This document shows, in pieces, positions 54,621 to 62,219 of a stretch of 64,000 nucleotides of DNA (position 1 is its first letter; the number at the start of each line of letters is the position of its first letter). The stretch is from Bisbaumannia salifodinae (lineage in GTDB: Bacteria > Pseudomonadota > Gammaproteobacteria > Pseudomonadales > Halomonadaceae): assembly GCF_039522585.1 (NCBI RefSeq), contig NZ_BAAADR010000046.1; one strand, 5' to 3'. Below the pieces are notes generated by a model, which had not been told where the DNA came from, ran no database searches, and worked only from the letters and a program-made list of their open reading frames with translations. A program made the position numbers and the translations under genes.

Positions 54621-55010
54621 TTAGTGCTCGAGGACGACCGGGCGCCGGGTATCGCGGTCGACGACTCTGGCCAGGCCGGCGGCGCGGGCCTGCTCGAGCA
54701 CGCGGACCAGGTCGCGGGTGGTGAACATCACCGGGCGGCCGCCCTCGGTGCGCAGTACCACCACATCGGCGGTGGAGGCCTTGATGTCGATGCGCGCCAC
54801 TTGGTTGGCGGCATCCAGCTCGGCATAGGCCTGGATGGTGGCCAGCTCGGCCGCGGCCTCGGTCATGTCGTGGTTGACCACCAGGGCCTCGATGCAGTGG
54901 GCCATGGCGTTGACGCGGTTTTCCCAGCGCTGCTTCCACAGGTAGCCGATGGCCAGGTTGTGGGCGTCAAGGTGGGGGGCGATGGGAGTGACGGCGGTCA
55001 CAGCTTCCAT
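54621..55010 (-). CDS. Hypothetical phage protein
   Basis: 129 residues, mostly helical. I do not recognise the family. Segments include HNLAIGYLWKQRWENRVNAM and a TFTTRDLVRVLEQARAAGL-like DLVRVLEQARAAGLARVVD stretch. It lies between the primase gene and the Ogr-like gene on the same strand with short gaps, so it is probably co-transcribed. Confidence 0.55.
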   Translation of the reverse strand: MEAVTAVTPIAPHLDAHNLAIGYLWKQRWENRVNAMAHCIEALVVNHDMTEAAAELATIQAYAELDAANQVARIDIKASTADVVVLRTEGGRPVMFTTRDLVRVLEQARAAGLARVVDRDTRRPVVLEH

Positions 55011-55058
55011 GTGGGCTTCCTTCAGTTCCTGGTGTTCTCGGTGTTGGGCCGCGGCGCG

Positions 55059-55325
55059 TTAGGCGCCTGCGGTCGATTTCTGCGCCATGACCATCTCCCT
55101 CAGGCGCGGCACGAAGGGCAGCGTCACCGAGGGGTTGGGGATGTCGCTGGGCGCGATGGTGTGGGTGATCTCGATCGACGCCTTGCCACGCCAGCCGCAA
55201 TCCTCGTTGCGGCACTCGAACACGGCCTCGCGGTACACCGGCGTAAGCCCCTGGCTCTTGCGGATGCGGAGGTTCTTGCCGCAGTGCGGGCACGGGATGC
55301 GAGGACGGATCGGGACTTCGCTCAT
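55059..55325 (-). CDS. ogr: Ogr/Delta-like late gene activator (zinc finger)
   Basis: 88 residues. CPHCGKNLRIRKSQGLTPVY and CRNEDCGWRGKASIEITHTI reproduce the Ogr/Delta C-x2-C ... C-x4-C pattern. In P2-type phages these proteins activate the late (capsid, tail, lysis) promoters. The position within the early-type cluster rather than at the far end is slightly unusual. AGGAGG ribosome site. Confidence 0.85.
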   Translation of the reverse strand: MSEVPIRPRIPCPHCGKNLRIRKSQGLTPVYREAVFECRNEDCGWRGKASIEITHTIAPSDIPNPSVTLPFVPRLREMVMAQKSTAGA

Positions 55326-55516
55326 GGGTTACCTCCTTGTTGATTGACGGGATACAGAGCTCGGCCGCGGCCGGTGAGCCCCTGGGCGCCTCGGCGGATG
55401 CGCCGGCGCAATAGCCACTCGGCGGCCTGCTCTCGGGTTTCCAGCCCCTGCTGGTCGCGGATGGCGTCGAGCACGGCGGTCATCTGCTGGCCGAGCTCCA
55501 TGGCTTGTTCCGGCAT
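55322..55516 (-). CDS. Small phage protein
   Basis: 64 residues, start at 55516 (GAGG upstream), stop overlapping the Ogr-like start by four bases. The sequence is helical with a basic middle (AAEWLLRRRIRRGAQG), possibly a DNA-binding accessory. No family recognised. Confidence 0.5.
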   Translation of the reverse strand: MPEQAMELGQQMTAVLDAIRDQQGLETREQAAEWLLRRRIRRGAQGLTGRGRALYPVNQQGGNP

Positions 55517-55553
55517 GGGGAACCTCGAATGCACGGTGGATGTGGTGCTGGGT

Positions 55554-55757
55554 TTAGCCCGCGCTAGCAGCGACAGTGTCGGTGAGCGAGGCCAGGTCGA
55601 TGCCCAGCACCTCCTGGGCCTCCTTCATCATCATCTGGCGCATGACCTCGGCCTTGGGTACGCCCAGGTAGTTGGCCAGCGCGGTGATGACGTCGGCTTC
55701 GTACTGGTCGAGGTAGACGGTGGCCTTGGTGCGAACGCGTTTCGGGTCCTGGTACAT
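55554..55757 (-). CDS. Small ribbon-helix-helix-like phage protein
   Basis: 67 residues. KATVYLDQYEADVITALANY followed by LGVPKAEVMRQMM has the beta strand plus two helices of ribbon-helix-helix repressors. Probably a DNA-binding regulator of the early operon. AAGGAA ribosome site. Confidence 0.55.
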   Translation of the reverse strand: MYQDPKRVRTKATVYLDQYEADVITALANYLGVPKAEVMRQMMMKEAQEVLGIDLASLTDTVAASAG

Positions 55758-55797
55758 GGCGGAGTTCCTTATGCAGCAAGTCAGGACGTGGGTGGGA

Positions 55798-56013
55798 TCA
55801 GGACCGAGAGGCTTTTTCGGTCTCGGCTTTGTACTGCTCGATGCCGCGGATCAGCAGCATGCGAGCGGTACTGGAAAGGGAGCGCATCTCCAGCTCGGCG
55901 ATCTCCTCCAATTGCTCGCGCTCGTCCTCGGCCAGGTGAGTCATGACCGGGCGATTGCATCCAGCGGGAGCGCGCTTGGCGGGCTGGTTAGCGATGGTTT
56001 CGGGATGGCGCAT
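55798..56013 (-). CDS. Small Arc/RHH-like phage protein
   Basis: 71 residues. VMTHLAEDEREQLEEIAELE then MRSLSSTARMLLIRGIEQY resembles an Arc-type ribbon-helix-helix pattern. It is the first minus-strand gene of the early operon after the divergent 56057 gene. Function inferred only from this pattern. Confidence 0.5.
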   Translation of the reverse strand: MRHPETIANQPAKRAPAGCNRPVMTHLAEDEREQLEEIAELEMRSLSSTARMLLIRGIEQYKAETEKASRS

Positions 56014-56034
56014 CGGTTAGGCTTCCTTAACAGA

Positions 56035-56045
56035 GTGAAAGACAA
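56035..56045 (+). repeat. GTGAAAGACAA leader motif, copy 1
   Basis: One of three exact copies of this 11-mer in the prophage (others: 56728-56738 plus strand; 62120-62130 minus strand). Here, as at umuD, it directly precedes the ribosome site of a gene. Confidence 0.6.
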
Positions 56046-56056
56046 GGAGCGAAGTC

Positions 56057-56335
56057 ATGCCGGCCAAAGCCAAGCCTGCGCGTCCGCTGTTCCCACGGCT
56101 CGGGCAGATGGAGGCCGACAATTTCAGCAATGTGCTCTACACCGTGGCGGTAAATATCGAGGACACCCTGCTGATGGCCGGTGCCACACCGGGCGAGGAT
56201 TACACCCGGTTGGACCTGTTGCGGCTTGCCGAGCCTTATGTGGTGGAGCGGCATCGCGACTCGGTACGCAAGGGCGACGGTGGCCTGGGGGTTCATTACC
56301 CGGCTACTGCAGTGAGGGACGACGATCACGACTGA
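56057..56335 (+). CDS. Hypothetical phage protein, opposite strand to its neighbours
   Basis: 92 residues, basic N-terminus then helical. LGQMEADNFSNVLYTVAVNI and YTRLDLLRLAEPYVVERH are its most structured parts. Family not recognised. It has a good ribosome site (AAGGAG, 8 bases from ATG) and lies alone on the plus strand between two minus-strand genes, preceded by the GTGAAAGACAA motif. Confidence 0.55.
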   Translation: MPAKAKPARPLFPRLGQMEADNFSNVLYTVAVNIEDTLLMAGATPGEDYTRLDLLRLAEPYVVERHRDSVRKGDGGLGVHYPATAVRDDDHD

Positions 56336-56340
56336 CCTCT

Positions 56341-56697
56341 TCAGTGGCCGTAGAGCTTGGCGTACTTGCGCTGGAGGAAGTGCTCCTCCAAGTGCCCGCG
56401 CAGGCTGACCAACGCATCCTCGATGGCCTCGTCGTCCCGGCGGGCGGCGATCAGCTCGCGGGCCAGTTGGGCGGTGGCGTTGGCCAGGGTGCGTTCTTCG
56501 AGCGCCTCGAGGTCGGCCAGTGGGTTGTTGACCCCGAAGGCGTTTGGCGAGGTGTACTCCAGCAGCCAGCGGCGCATGCCGGGCGAGCACTTGGCCAGCT
56601 CGACGCGCAGGCCGCGGATGTGCAGCTCGGCCGGGGCGTTCTCGAGCAGCTCGCGGGCTGCCTGAGCGGCCGGAGTGATCATTCTGGGGTGGGTCAT
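56341..56697 (-). CDS. Hypothetical early phage protein divergent from the repressor
   Basis: 118 residues, start at 56697 with AAGGGAG upstream. The sequence is acidic and helical (LADLEALEERTLANATAQLA). It occupies the position of the first lytic-direction gene opposite a CI-type repressor, where Cox/Cro-like proteins lie, but no HTH is evident. Function unknown. Confidence 0.5.
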   Translation of the reverse strand: MTHPRMITPAAQAARELLENAPAELHIRGLRVELAKCSPGMRRWLLEYTSPNAFGVNNPLADLEALEERTLANATAQLARELIAARRDDEAIEDALVSLRGHLEEHFLQRKYAKLYGH

Positions 56698-56727
56698 GGC
56701 AGTGACTCCCTTGTGATCTGTAGTGGT

Positions 56728-56738
56728 GTGAAAGACAA
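56728..56738 (+). repeat. GTGAAAGACAA motif, copy 2
   Basis: Exact second copy, in the divergent region between the 56697 start and the repressor. It is not directly in front of a start codon here. Confidence 0.6.
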
Positions 56739-56752
56739 CAACGACAGGATCG

Positions 56753-56766
56753 TATCCAAATGGATA
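56753..56766. promoter_or_regulatory. Operator of the phage repressor
   Basis: TATCC-AAAT-GGATA, a perfect palindrome in the 94-bp divergent spacer, with a further GGATACCC half-site at 56783-56790 just before the repressor start. The layout fits auto-regulation and silencing of the divergent early gene. Confidence 0.65.
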
Positions 56767-56791
56767 ACTGTCAAGGGGTGAGGATACCCAA

Positions 56792-57457
56792 TTGAGTATT
56801 TTTGGTGAGCGTCTGAGGCAGGAACGCCAGCGACTGGGCTTGTCCCAGGAGGAGTTCGGTGAAGCTGGAGGCGTCAAGAAGGTAGCCCAATCCAACTATG
56901 AGACTGGCAAGAGGCGACCTGATAGCGAGTATCTCGAGCGTGTGTCTGCACTCGGGGTGGATATTCAGTTTTTGTTCTCAGGTATGCGAACGGATAACGC
57001 TGACGCCACCTTCGGCTTATCGCCCAGCCAATCAGAGGAAGGCTTAGCTCCTGTACCGCTGTTCGATATCGAAGCTGCCGCAGGCGATGGCCGCTCCCTG
57101 GAACAGGAGCAGATCGAGACCACGCTCTACTTCCCAGCCGAGCAGCTCGAGGCCCAGGGCCTCGACCCGGCCCAGGTGGTGGGGGTGAAGGTCCGCGGCG
57201 ACTCGATGGACGGCACCCTCGCCGACGGCGACTGGGTGTTGGTGGACCGCAGCCGCCGCGAGCCGAAGCCGGAAGGGGTCTTCCTCTTGCTGGTTCACGG
57301 CGAACGCCGCATCAAGCGCGTGCAGCGCGTCGCCGGCGGTGCCTGGCTGCTGATCAGCGACAACGACCACTACCAGCCGGAGCTGATCAAGCCGGAGGAT
57401 ATGAAGGACGTGGAGATCCTGGGGCGGTGTGAGATTCGGATTGGGCGGGTGAGCTGA
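56792..57457 (+). CDS. CI-like phage repressor (XRE HTH plus S24 peptidase)
   Basis: 221 residues. N-terminal helix-turn-helix (LRQERQRLGLSQEEFGEAGG, VAQSNYETGKRRPDSEYL) and a C-terminal LexA-like S24 domain with Ser in VKVRGDSMDGTL and Lys in HGERRIKRVQRVAG. EAAAGDG around residue 93 is the likely Ala-Gly self-cleavage site, so the prophage should be inducible by RecA/SOS. It uses a TTG start at 56792 behind a GGGTGAGGA site; no ATG fits. Confidence 0.9.
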   Translation: MSIFGERLRQERQRLGLSQEEFGEAGGVKKVAQSNYETGKRRPDSEYLERVSALGVDIQFLFSGMRTDNADATFGLSPSQSEEGLAPVPLFDIEAAAGDGRSLEQEQIETTLYFPAEQLEAQGLDPAQVVGVKVRGDSMDGTLADGDWVLVDRSRREPKPEGVFLLLVHGERRIKRVQRVAGGAWLLISDNDHYQPELIKPEDMKDVEILGRCEIRIGRVS

Positions 57458-57505
57458 TGCCTGTATCTAAGTATAAAGGGTTCTTCTATTTGAGGTGTTT
57501 TACGC

Positions 57506-58279
57506 ATGGAAGGGAATGAAGAAGTAGGGGCTGTCATTGGAGGTGACAGTCTTCTTTTTATTCTTTTTATTATAGCGCTGCTGGTTGGTGCTTTATTGTT
57601 TAGATACGGTGGCTGTATGTGGCTTTCTTTAAGGAAGTGGTGGCCAAAAGCAGAGTACTTCATCCTTGCTTTTGCAGACAAAATCCCCGTTGTTAACAGC
57701 TTGTGCTTTTTTCCCGTTAGTAGTCATATAAAAGCTTTGAAAAAGTTCGGTGTTCTCTGGTTGCTGACTACTTCACCTGTTTTACTTTCAGTAGCTCTCT
57801 CGGAAGTTCCTGACGGTGCGGGCAATCTAATGACAAAGTTTGTCGCAAAACTTCAGGAAGGGCTTTCTGTGTCAGAGCTTTTTGTGTATTCGGCCTCTTT
57901 CCTTACGCCTCTTATCTATATTATTTACGAGAAGTTTCAGAATGCAGAGGATAATGCTGATTTTTCTGAAAAGCTGAGAGAAGCTTTTAAGGTTTTTAAG
58001 GGATATCAGCTTATGTCGTTTTTGGCCGCGGTGTCTCTTGCGATCACTGCCGTGGGTTTTACAGCTGTTAAAACAGATTTTGGTAGCTTTAGGAGTACTT
58101 TTCTCCATGCGTTTTTAGTGGGAAACTCTCTTTATATATATGTTTTTTCGCTTTTTTGTTGGTATCTTTCTTTGCTGGATAGTGTCGGCGGCGGGAAAGG
58201 TTTTTTTCGCCGCAAGGAAATTAATCAAAAAAAGATGCAAAGTGAATTCTCTGATAGATTGAGAAGGTCCGAGGGTTGA
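57506..58279 (+). CDS. Membrane protein of unknown function in an AT-rich cassette
   Basis: 257 residues with about five hydrophobic segments (first at about 15-37; others near 80-98, 125-145, 165-190 and 198-225) and a basic C-terminus (FFRRKEINQKKMQSEF). Codon use is AT-rich, unlike neighbours. No family recognised. Its stop lies two bases before the ATG of the DGQHR gene, so the two form one unit. A membrane effector paired with a cytosolic DGQHR protein would suit a defence or superinfection-exclusion module, but this is inference. Confidence 0.65.
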   Translation: MEGNEEVGAVIGGDSLLFILFIIALLVGALLFRYGGCMWLSLRKWWPKAEYFILAFADKIPVVNSLCFFPVSSHIKALKKFGVLWLLTTSPVLLSVALSEVPDGAGNLMTKFVAKLQEGLSVSELFVYSASFLTPLIYIIYEKFQNAEDNADFSEKLREAFKVFKGYQLMSFLAAVSLAITAVGFTAVKTDFGSFRSTFLHAFLVGNSLYIYVFSLFCWYLSLLDSVGGGKGFFRRKEINQKKMQSEFSDRLRRSEG

Positions 58280-58281
58280 TT

Positions 58282-59484
58282 ATGAATGATTTTAATTTAA
58301 AGATCCCAGTACTAAAAGTCGAGCAACCCATCGGCACTTTCTTTGTCGCTGGTATCAGAGCCAGGGATCTTGTCGAGATTTCCTATTCAGATGTCCGTCG
58401 CTTGGCAGAAGATCAACGTGACTTGGAAAAGTATTTAGGTATCCAGCGTCCAGTTAGTAAAAGAAGAATAAACGAGATAAAAAAGTATATTGTAGGTGAA
58501 GATTCTACTTTCCCCACAGCAGTAGTTCTTGCAGTTGACGAGAAATGTGTTGTATTGGAACATGTTACTGACGAATTTTACTACTTGTCACTTTCCTCAT
58601 ACTCTCCTGAAGAAGGAGTAGATGATGAGCCTATTCCCAAGAGCAAGATAGCAAAAGTTATCGATGGCCAGCATCGAATCGCTGCCTTCATGGATGAAAA
58701 CGACAATTGGACATTTGATGATGAGGCTAGAGTTTTTGATATAAATGTGTCTATTTTTGTAGGCGCTGATGTCGCTGAGCAAGCAAATATCTTTGCCACA
58801 GTAAATCTTGCTCAAACAAAAGTTAATCGAAGTCTAGTATATGATCTTACGGAGCTGGCAAAAACTGACAGCCCGTTTAAGACTTGTCATAATGTGGCTG
58901 TCGTTTTAGATGATGAGCCAACCAGCCCATTTTATAAAAGGATAAAAAGGCTGGGGACCGCTACGCCGGGCAGGAAAAGAGAGCCATTAACACAAGCCGC
59001 ATTTGTAGAGTCACTGGTGCGCTTTATATCTGCTGATCCTGTAACAGATAGGAATATGCTTCTTGAGGGTAAAAGGCCTCGGAAAGCAGATCGTGCTGAG
59101 TTACAGAAACATCCTTTCAGGAATTTGTTCTTAGATGGAAAAGATCTGGATATTGCCGAGATAATTTATAATTATTTTGAGGCAGTGAAGGCTAAGTGGC
59201 CTAATTCATGGGAAAGGCTCGATGTGACTGGAAATTTGCTTCCTAAGTCAAATTCTTTCAAGGCGTTAATGAAGTATTTAAAAGAAGATGTCTATCTTGC
59301 CCTGGTAGGTGATGACATAGGAAGAGTGCCTGCTAAGGAAGAGTTTTTTCCTTTTTTTGATGATATTGAACTTGCGGATGAAGACTTTACTGCTCGGAAC
59401 TTTGTTCCGGGAAGCGGTGGGCAATCAATGTTCCTCAAGCTGCTTAGGGGGCAAGTGACTCTGGAAGATATTGTAGAGGAATGA
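58282..59484 (+). CDS. DGQHR-domain protein (DndB/DbpB-like)
   Basis: 400 residues. The motif KVIDGQHRIAAF (DGQHR at residues 128-132) and the following NIFATVNLAQTKVNRSLVYD identify the DGQHR superfamily, known from DndB, which regulates phosphorothioate modification, and from many defence-island proteins. No dndCDE genes are present, so it is a stand-alone version. The ATG at 58282 has GAGGG six bases upstream. AT-rich like its partner (57506-58279), and closed by a strong terminator. Confidence 0.8.
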   Translation: MNDFNLKIPVLKVEQPIGTFFVAGIRARDLVEISYSDVRRLAEDQRDLEKYLGIQRPVSKRRINEIKKYIVGEDSTFPTAVVLAVDEKCVVLEHVTDEFYYLSLSSYSPEEGVDDEPIPKSKIAKVIDGQHRIAAFMDENDNWTFDDEARVFDINVSIFVGADVAEQANIFATVNLAQTKVNRSLVYDLTELAKTDSPFKTCHNVAVVLDDEPTSPFYKRIKRLGTATPGRKREPLTQAAFVESLVRFISADPVTDRNMLLEGKRPRKADRAELQKHPFRNLFLDGKDLDIAEIIYNYFEAVKAKWPNSWERLDVTGNLLPKSNSFKALMKYLKEDVYLALVGDDIGRVPAKEEFFPFFDDIELADEDFTARNFVPGSGGQSMFLKLLRGQVTLEDIVEE

Positions 59485-59486
59485 TG

Positions 59487-59518
59487 TTGTTGCTGGGCCT
59501 TTTTAGGCCCAGCAACAA
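59487..59518. terminator. Bidirectional terminator overlapping the dam 3' end
   Basis: TTGTTGCTGGGCCT-TTTT-AGGCCCAGCAACAA, a perfect 14-bp stem. The last five codons and stop of the convergent dam gene are inside it. Confidence 0.9.
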
Positions 59519-60315
59519 ATGGTAAGCTCTTCGTATTTGCCCCTGTACTCACTTTTTCCAGAAAGCACACTGTTTCGTGATAGTGTGTTACGTCCTACGT
59601 AATCTCTATAGAGCTCCAATATTGAGTCATGGTATGCGTTTGTCAGTAATACCTTTGCTCCGCGATCCGTAGCGCGATCAATGGAGTTTTTTAAACGAAC
59701 TTGATCTTCCCAAGAAAAAAGTTTTTCGTTGTATTTTACGAATCCATTGCAGTTGTGCCTGACTGTGTAGGGAGGGTCCACAAATACAAAGTCATTCTCT
59801 TGCGCTGTATCAATGGTCGCTTCAAAATCTGAGTGCGTGATCACTGAGCGACGGAGCAGCTTGGCGGTTTCCCGGAAGTTATCGGTATCAAGCACCACGT
59901 TTCGCTTAGTGCCTATCGGCACATTGAATTTCCCCGAGAGGTTGACGCGATAGAGACCGTTCCAGCAGGTTCTGTTTAAATAGATCATGCGCGCCGCGAT
60001 CTCTTCCTGCTTGGTCGGCGTCTGGGCGCGCATGAAGTAGTAAAACTCTTCGGAGTGCTGCTCATGGTAGCTTTTTAGAAGCTTCTCCACCATGCGGTTC
60101 CGGTTTCTCAGGGCACGATATGTCGTGATGAGCTCCTGGTTAGCATCGGATAGCAAGGCCTGTTGAGGCTTCAAGTGGAAAAACACCGAGCCGCTTCCGA
60201 GGAAGGGCTCAATGTAGGTGTTGAACTCTGTGGGGAAGATCTCAGGATGATCGCGGACCAACCACCTTTTCCCCCCGGCCCATTTCAGAAAGGGCAGCAC
60301 GATCTGCTCTGACAT
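59503..60315 (-). CDS. dam: D12-class DNA adenine N6-methyltransferase (Dam-like)
   Basis: 270 residues. FLKWAGGKRWLV (SAM motif I), YIEPFLGSGSVFFHL, and the catalytic FVFVDPPYT (DPPY) define the Dam family, likely GATC-specific. The C-terminal KYEELTICCWA is also typical. Phage-encoded orphan methylases protect phage DNA from restriction or influence replication. Moderately AT-rich, matching the adjacent cassette. No cognate nuclease is adjacent, although an HNH nuclease with a reader-like domain lies 2.3 kb away. Confidence 0.88.
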   Translation of the reverse strand: MSEQIVLPFLKWAGGKRWLVRDHPEIFPTEFNTYIEPFLGSGSVFFHLKPQQALLSDANQELITTYRALRNRNRMVEKLLKSYHEQHSEEFYYFMRAQTPTKQEEIAARMIYLNRTCWNGLYRVNLSGKFNVPIGTKRNVVLDTDNFRETAKLLRRSVITHSDFEATIDTAQENDFVFVDPPYTVRHNCNGFVKYNEKLFSWEDQVRLKNSIDRATDRGAKVLLTNAYHDSILELYRDYVGRNTLSRNSVLSGKSEYRGKYEELTICCWA

Positions 60316-60379
60316 CTCATCATCCTGACACGAAATTCTGGGCGCTATGATACGTGGACCGTAGATCCAGCGCCATGGC

Positions 60380-61669
60380 CTAACGGGCCGTCACGTATGG
60401 CAATTCTCGCCACTGCGTCGTCCACCTCGGCGTGCGGTTCGCGCAGCGTAGGTGCCAGGCGGCCTTGGGGCTGGGCCGGCCCAGGGTGACGGTGTCGCGG
60501 CCCATCTTCTGGTTGAGCTGGTCCAGGGTGGCCATCAGGCGGTCGTTGCGCTCCCGATCGGCCTGGCGTTGGGGCGTGTCCAGCAGCGAGAGCTGCTGAC
60601 GGTTAGCGTCGACCAGGTCGATCAGCATCACCCCGGCTTTCATAAACAGGTAGTTGGGCCGGTAGATGGCCTGCAGGGCCTGGGTGGCGGCGTGGAGGAT
60701 CGGCCGGCTGTCGTCGGTGGGCTCGTCCAACTCGACAATCGCGCTGGGAGAGTACTGGGCCAGGTCGGGCCGGTGGCGGTTGGTCTTGAGGAACACATAG
60801 ACGGCGCGGGCCTTGCTGTCCTGGGCGCGGAGCTTCTCGGCGCTGCGCTGGGCGTGCTGGCGGATCGCCTGGTGGATCTCGTCCTGGTTGCTGGTCAGGC
60901 GGCCGAAGCTGCGCGAGGTCATGATGCGGTCTCGTGGCCGGTTGGTGTCGTTCATCTCGATGCAGGGGGTGCCCTGCAGTTCCCGGGCGGTGCGTTCCAG
61001 GGTGACCGAGAAGTGGCTCCTAATGCGCTTGGGGTCCTGGGCGGCCAGGTCGGCGGCGGTGTGCAGGCCCATCAGGGCCAGGCGCTCCACCAGGCGGTGG
61101 CCCACGCCCCATACATCGCCCAGGGGCGTCTTTTCCAGCAGCGCCTGGGCATCCGGCGACCCGGGGGAGAGAACGCAGACGCCGGCATAGCCGGGTACCG
61201 ACTTGGCGGCACGGTTGGCCAGCTTGGCCAGGGTGCGGGTGGCGGCCAGGCCTACGCAGACGGGTATGCCGGTGTAGCGCCGCACCTTGCGGTGGATCTC
61301 CTGGGCATGGTCCTGCAGTTGCCGGCGGCTAAAGCCGTCGCCGTGGATAAACATCTCGTCGATGGAGTAGGGCTCCACGCCCGCGCATAGCTCCTCGAGG
61401 ACCTCGCGCACCCGCGCCGACATATCGCCGTAGAGCTCGTAGTTGGAGGAGAGCAGCACTACCCCCTGGCGACGCACCAGGTCGCGCAGCTCGAATGCTG
61501 GGGTACCCATCTCGACGCCCAGGGCCTTGAGTTCGGCGGAGCGGGCTATCACGCAGCCGTCGTTGTTGGAGAGCACGCCCACCGGGCGGCCCTCCAGGCG
61601 CGGCTGGAAGACTCGCTCGCAGCTCACGTAGAAGTTGTTGCAGTCGACTAATCCCACTGGGCCGATCAT
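60380..61669 (-). CDS. umuC: Y-family DNA polymerase V subunit UmuC
   Basis: 429 residues, full family length (E. coli UmuC is 422). Catalytic acidic residues in GLVDCNNFYVSCERVF and YSIDEMF; little-finger and C-terminal UmuC-specific region with DRIMTSRSFGRLTSN. Performs error-prone translesion synthesis with UmuD'. It starts three bases after the umuD stop. High GC, unlike dam next door. Confidence 0.95.
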   Translation of the reverse strand: MIGPVGLVDCNNFYVSCERVFQPRLEGRPVGVLSNNDGCVIARSAELKALGVEMGTPAFELRDLVRRQGVVLLSSNYELYGDMSARVREVLEELCAGVEPYSIDEMFIHGDGFSRRQLQDHAQEIHRKVRRYTGIPVCVGLAATRTLAKLANRAAKSVPGYAGVCVLSPGSPDAQALLEKTPLGDVWGVGHRLVERLALMGLHTAADLAAQDPKRIRSHFSVTLERTARELQGTPCIEMNDTNRPRDRIMTSRSFGRLTSNQDEIHQAIRQHAQRSAEKLRAQDSKARAVYVFLKTNRHRPDLAQYSPSAIVELDEPTDDSRPILHAATQALQAIYRPNYLFMKAGVMLIDLVDANRQQLSLLDTPQRQADRERNDRLMATLDQLNQKMGRDTVTLGRPSPKAAWHLRCANRTPRWTTQWRELPYVTAR

Positions 61670-61672
61670 GGG

Positions 61673-62107
61673 TTACACCGGAAACTCGTGGATGACCGAG
61701 CGCACCACGCCCCACACCTGGCATTCCAGGTCGGCGATGGGGATGGGGGTGTAGCGCGGGTTACCGGAGCAGAGGTAGGGGCGTTGGCCGATGCGCTCGT
61801 AGCGCTTCACGGTGAGCTCGCCGTCGAGCATGGCCACCAGGATATGCCCGGGGCGCGGGTCAATGGAGCGATCGACGACCAGGATATCGCCCTCGTGGAT
61901 GCCCAGGGGCCCCATGCTGTCGCCGGTGACGGTCATGAAGAACGTCGCCGCCGGGCGCTTCACCAGCCGCTCGTTGAGGTCGAGTGTGCGCCCCTCGTAG
62001 TCCTGCGCGGGGCTGGGGAAGCCCGACAGCCCGGCCCGGGTAAGGGGCAGGGGGTGGGGCAGTGGTAGCGGTGTTGGCGTGGGGTGTGGGTGCATGATCT
62101 TCGGCAT
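61673..62107 (-). CDS. umuD: UmuD-like S24 peptidase
   Basis: 144 residues. Processing region LSGFPSPAQDYEG (E. coli has Cys-Gly there; here Ser-Gly), nucleophile Ser in VTGDSMGPLGIHEGD and Lys in DGELTVKRYERIG. Cleaved by RecA filament action to UmuD'. A LexA box overlaps its probable -10 element, 23 bp upstream. Preceded by the GTGAAAGACAA leader motif. The Pro-rich N-terminus (HPTPTPLPLPHPLPL) is unusual. Confidence 0.93.
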   Translation of the reverse strand: MPKIMHPHPTPTPLPLPHPLPLTRAGLSGFPSPAQDYEGRTLDLNERLVKRPAATFFMTVTGDSMGPLGIHEGDILVVDRSIDPRPGHILVAMLDGELTVKRYERIGQRPYLCSGNPRYTPIPIADLECQVWGVVRSVIHEFPV

Positions 62108-62119
62108 CGTGGGGCCCTC

Positions 62120-62130
62120 TTGTCTTTCAC
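62120..62130 (-). repeat. GTGAAAGACAA leader motif, copy 3
   Basis: Minus-strand exact copy between the LexA box and the umuD ribosome site, about the expected transcription start of umuDC. Confidence 0.6.
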
Positions 62131-62145
62131 TGTGAATTTATACAG
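62130..62145. promoter_or_regulatory. LexA (SOS) box of umuDC
   Basis: CTGTGAATTTATACAG (minus strand CTGTATAAATTCACAG), a good LexA site. It is 23 bp upstream of umuD and 75 bp upstream of the divergent 62220 gene, so it may control both. Confidence 0.85.
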
Positions 62146-62219
62146 TATCGCCAAGGCAGCCTCTACAGCCAACCGCTAATACAAGGCTGCCCGGAGAAGA
62201 AGAACGAGGCAGGGACGAC

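Noticed and set aside
54580..54939. A larger minus-strand gene overlapping the start of the primase gene
   Set aside because: It would overlap the primase ribosome site and the well-formed 129-residue frame at 54621-55010, and its composition looks like an off-frame reading.
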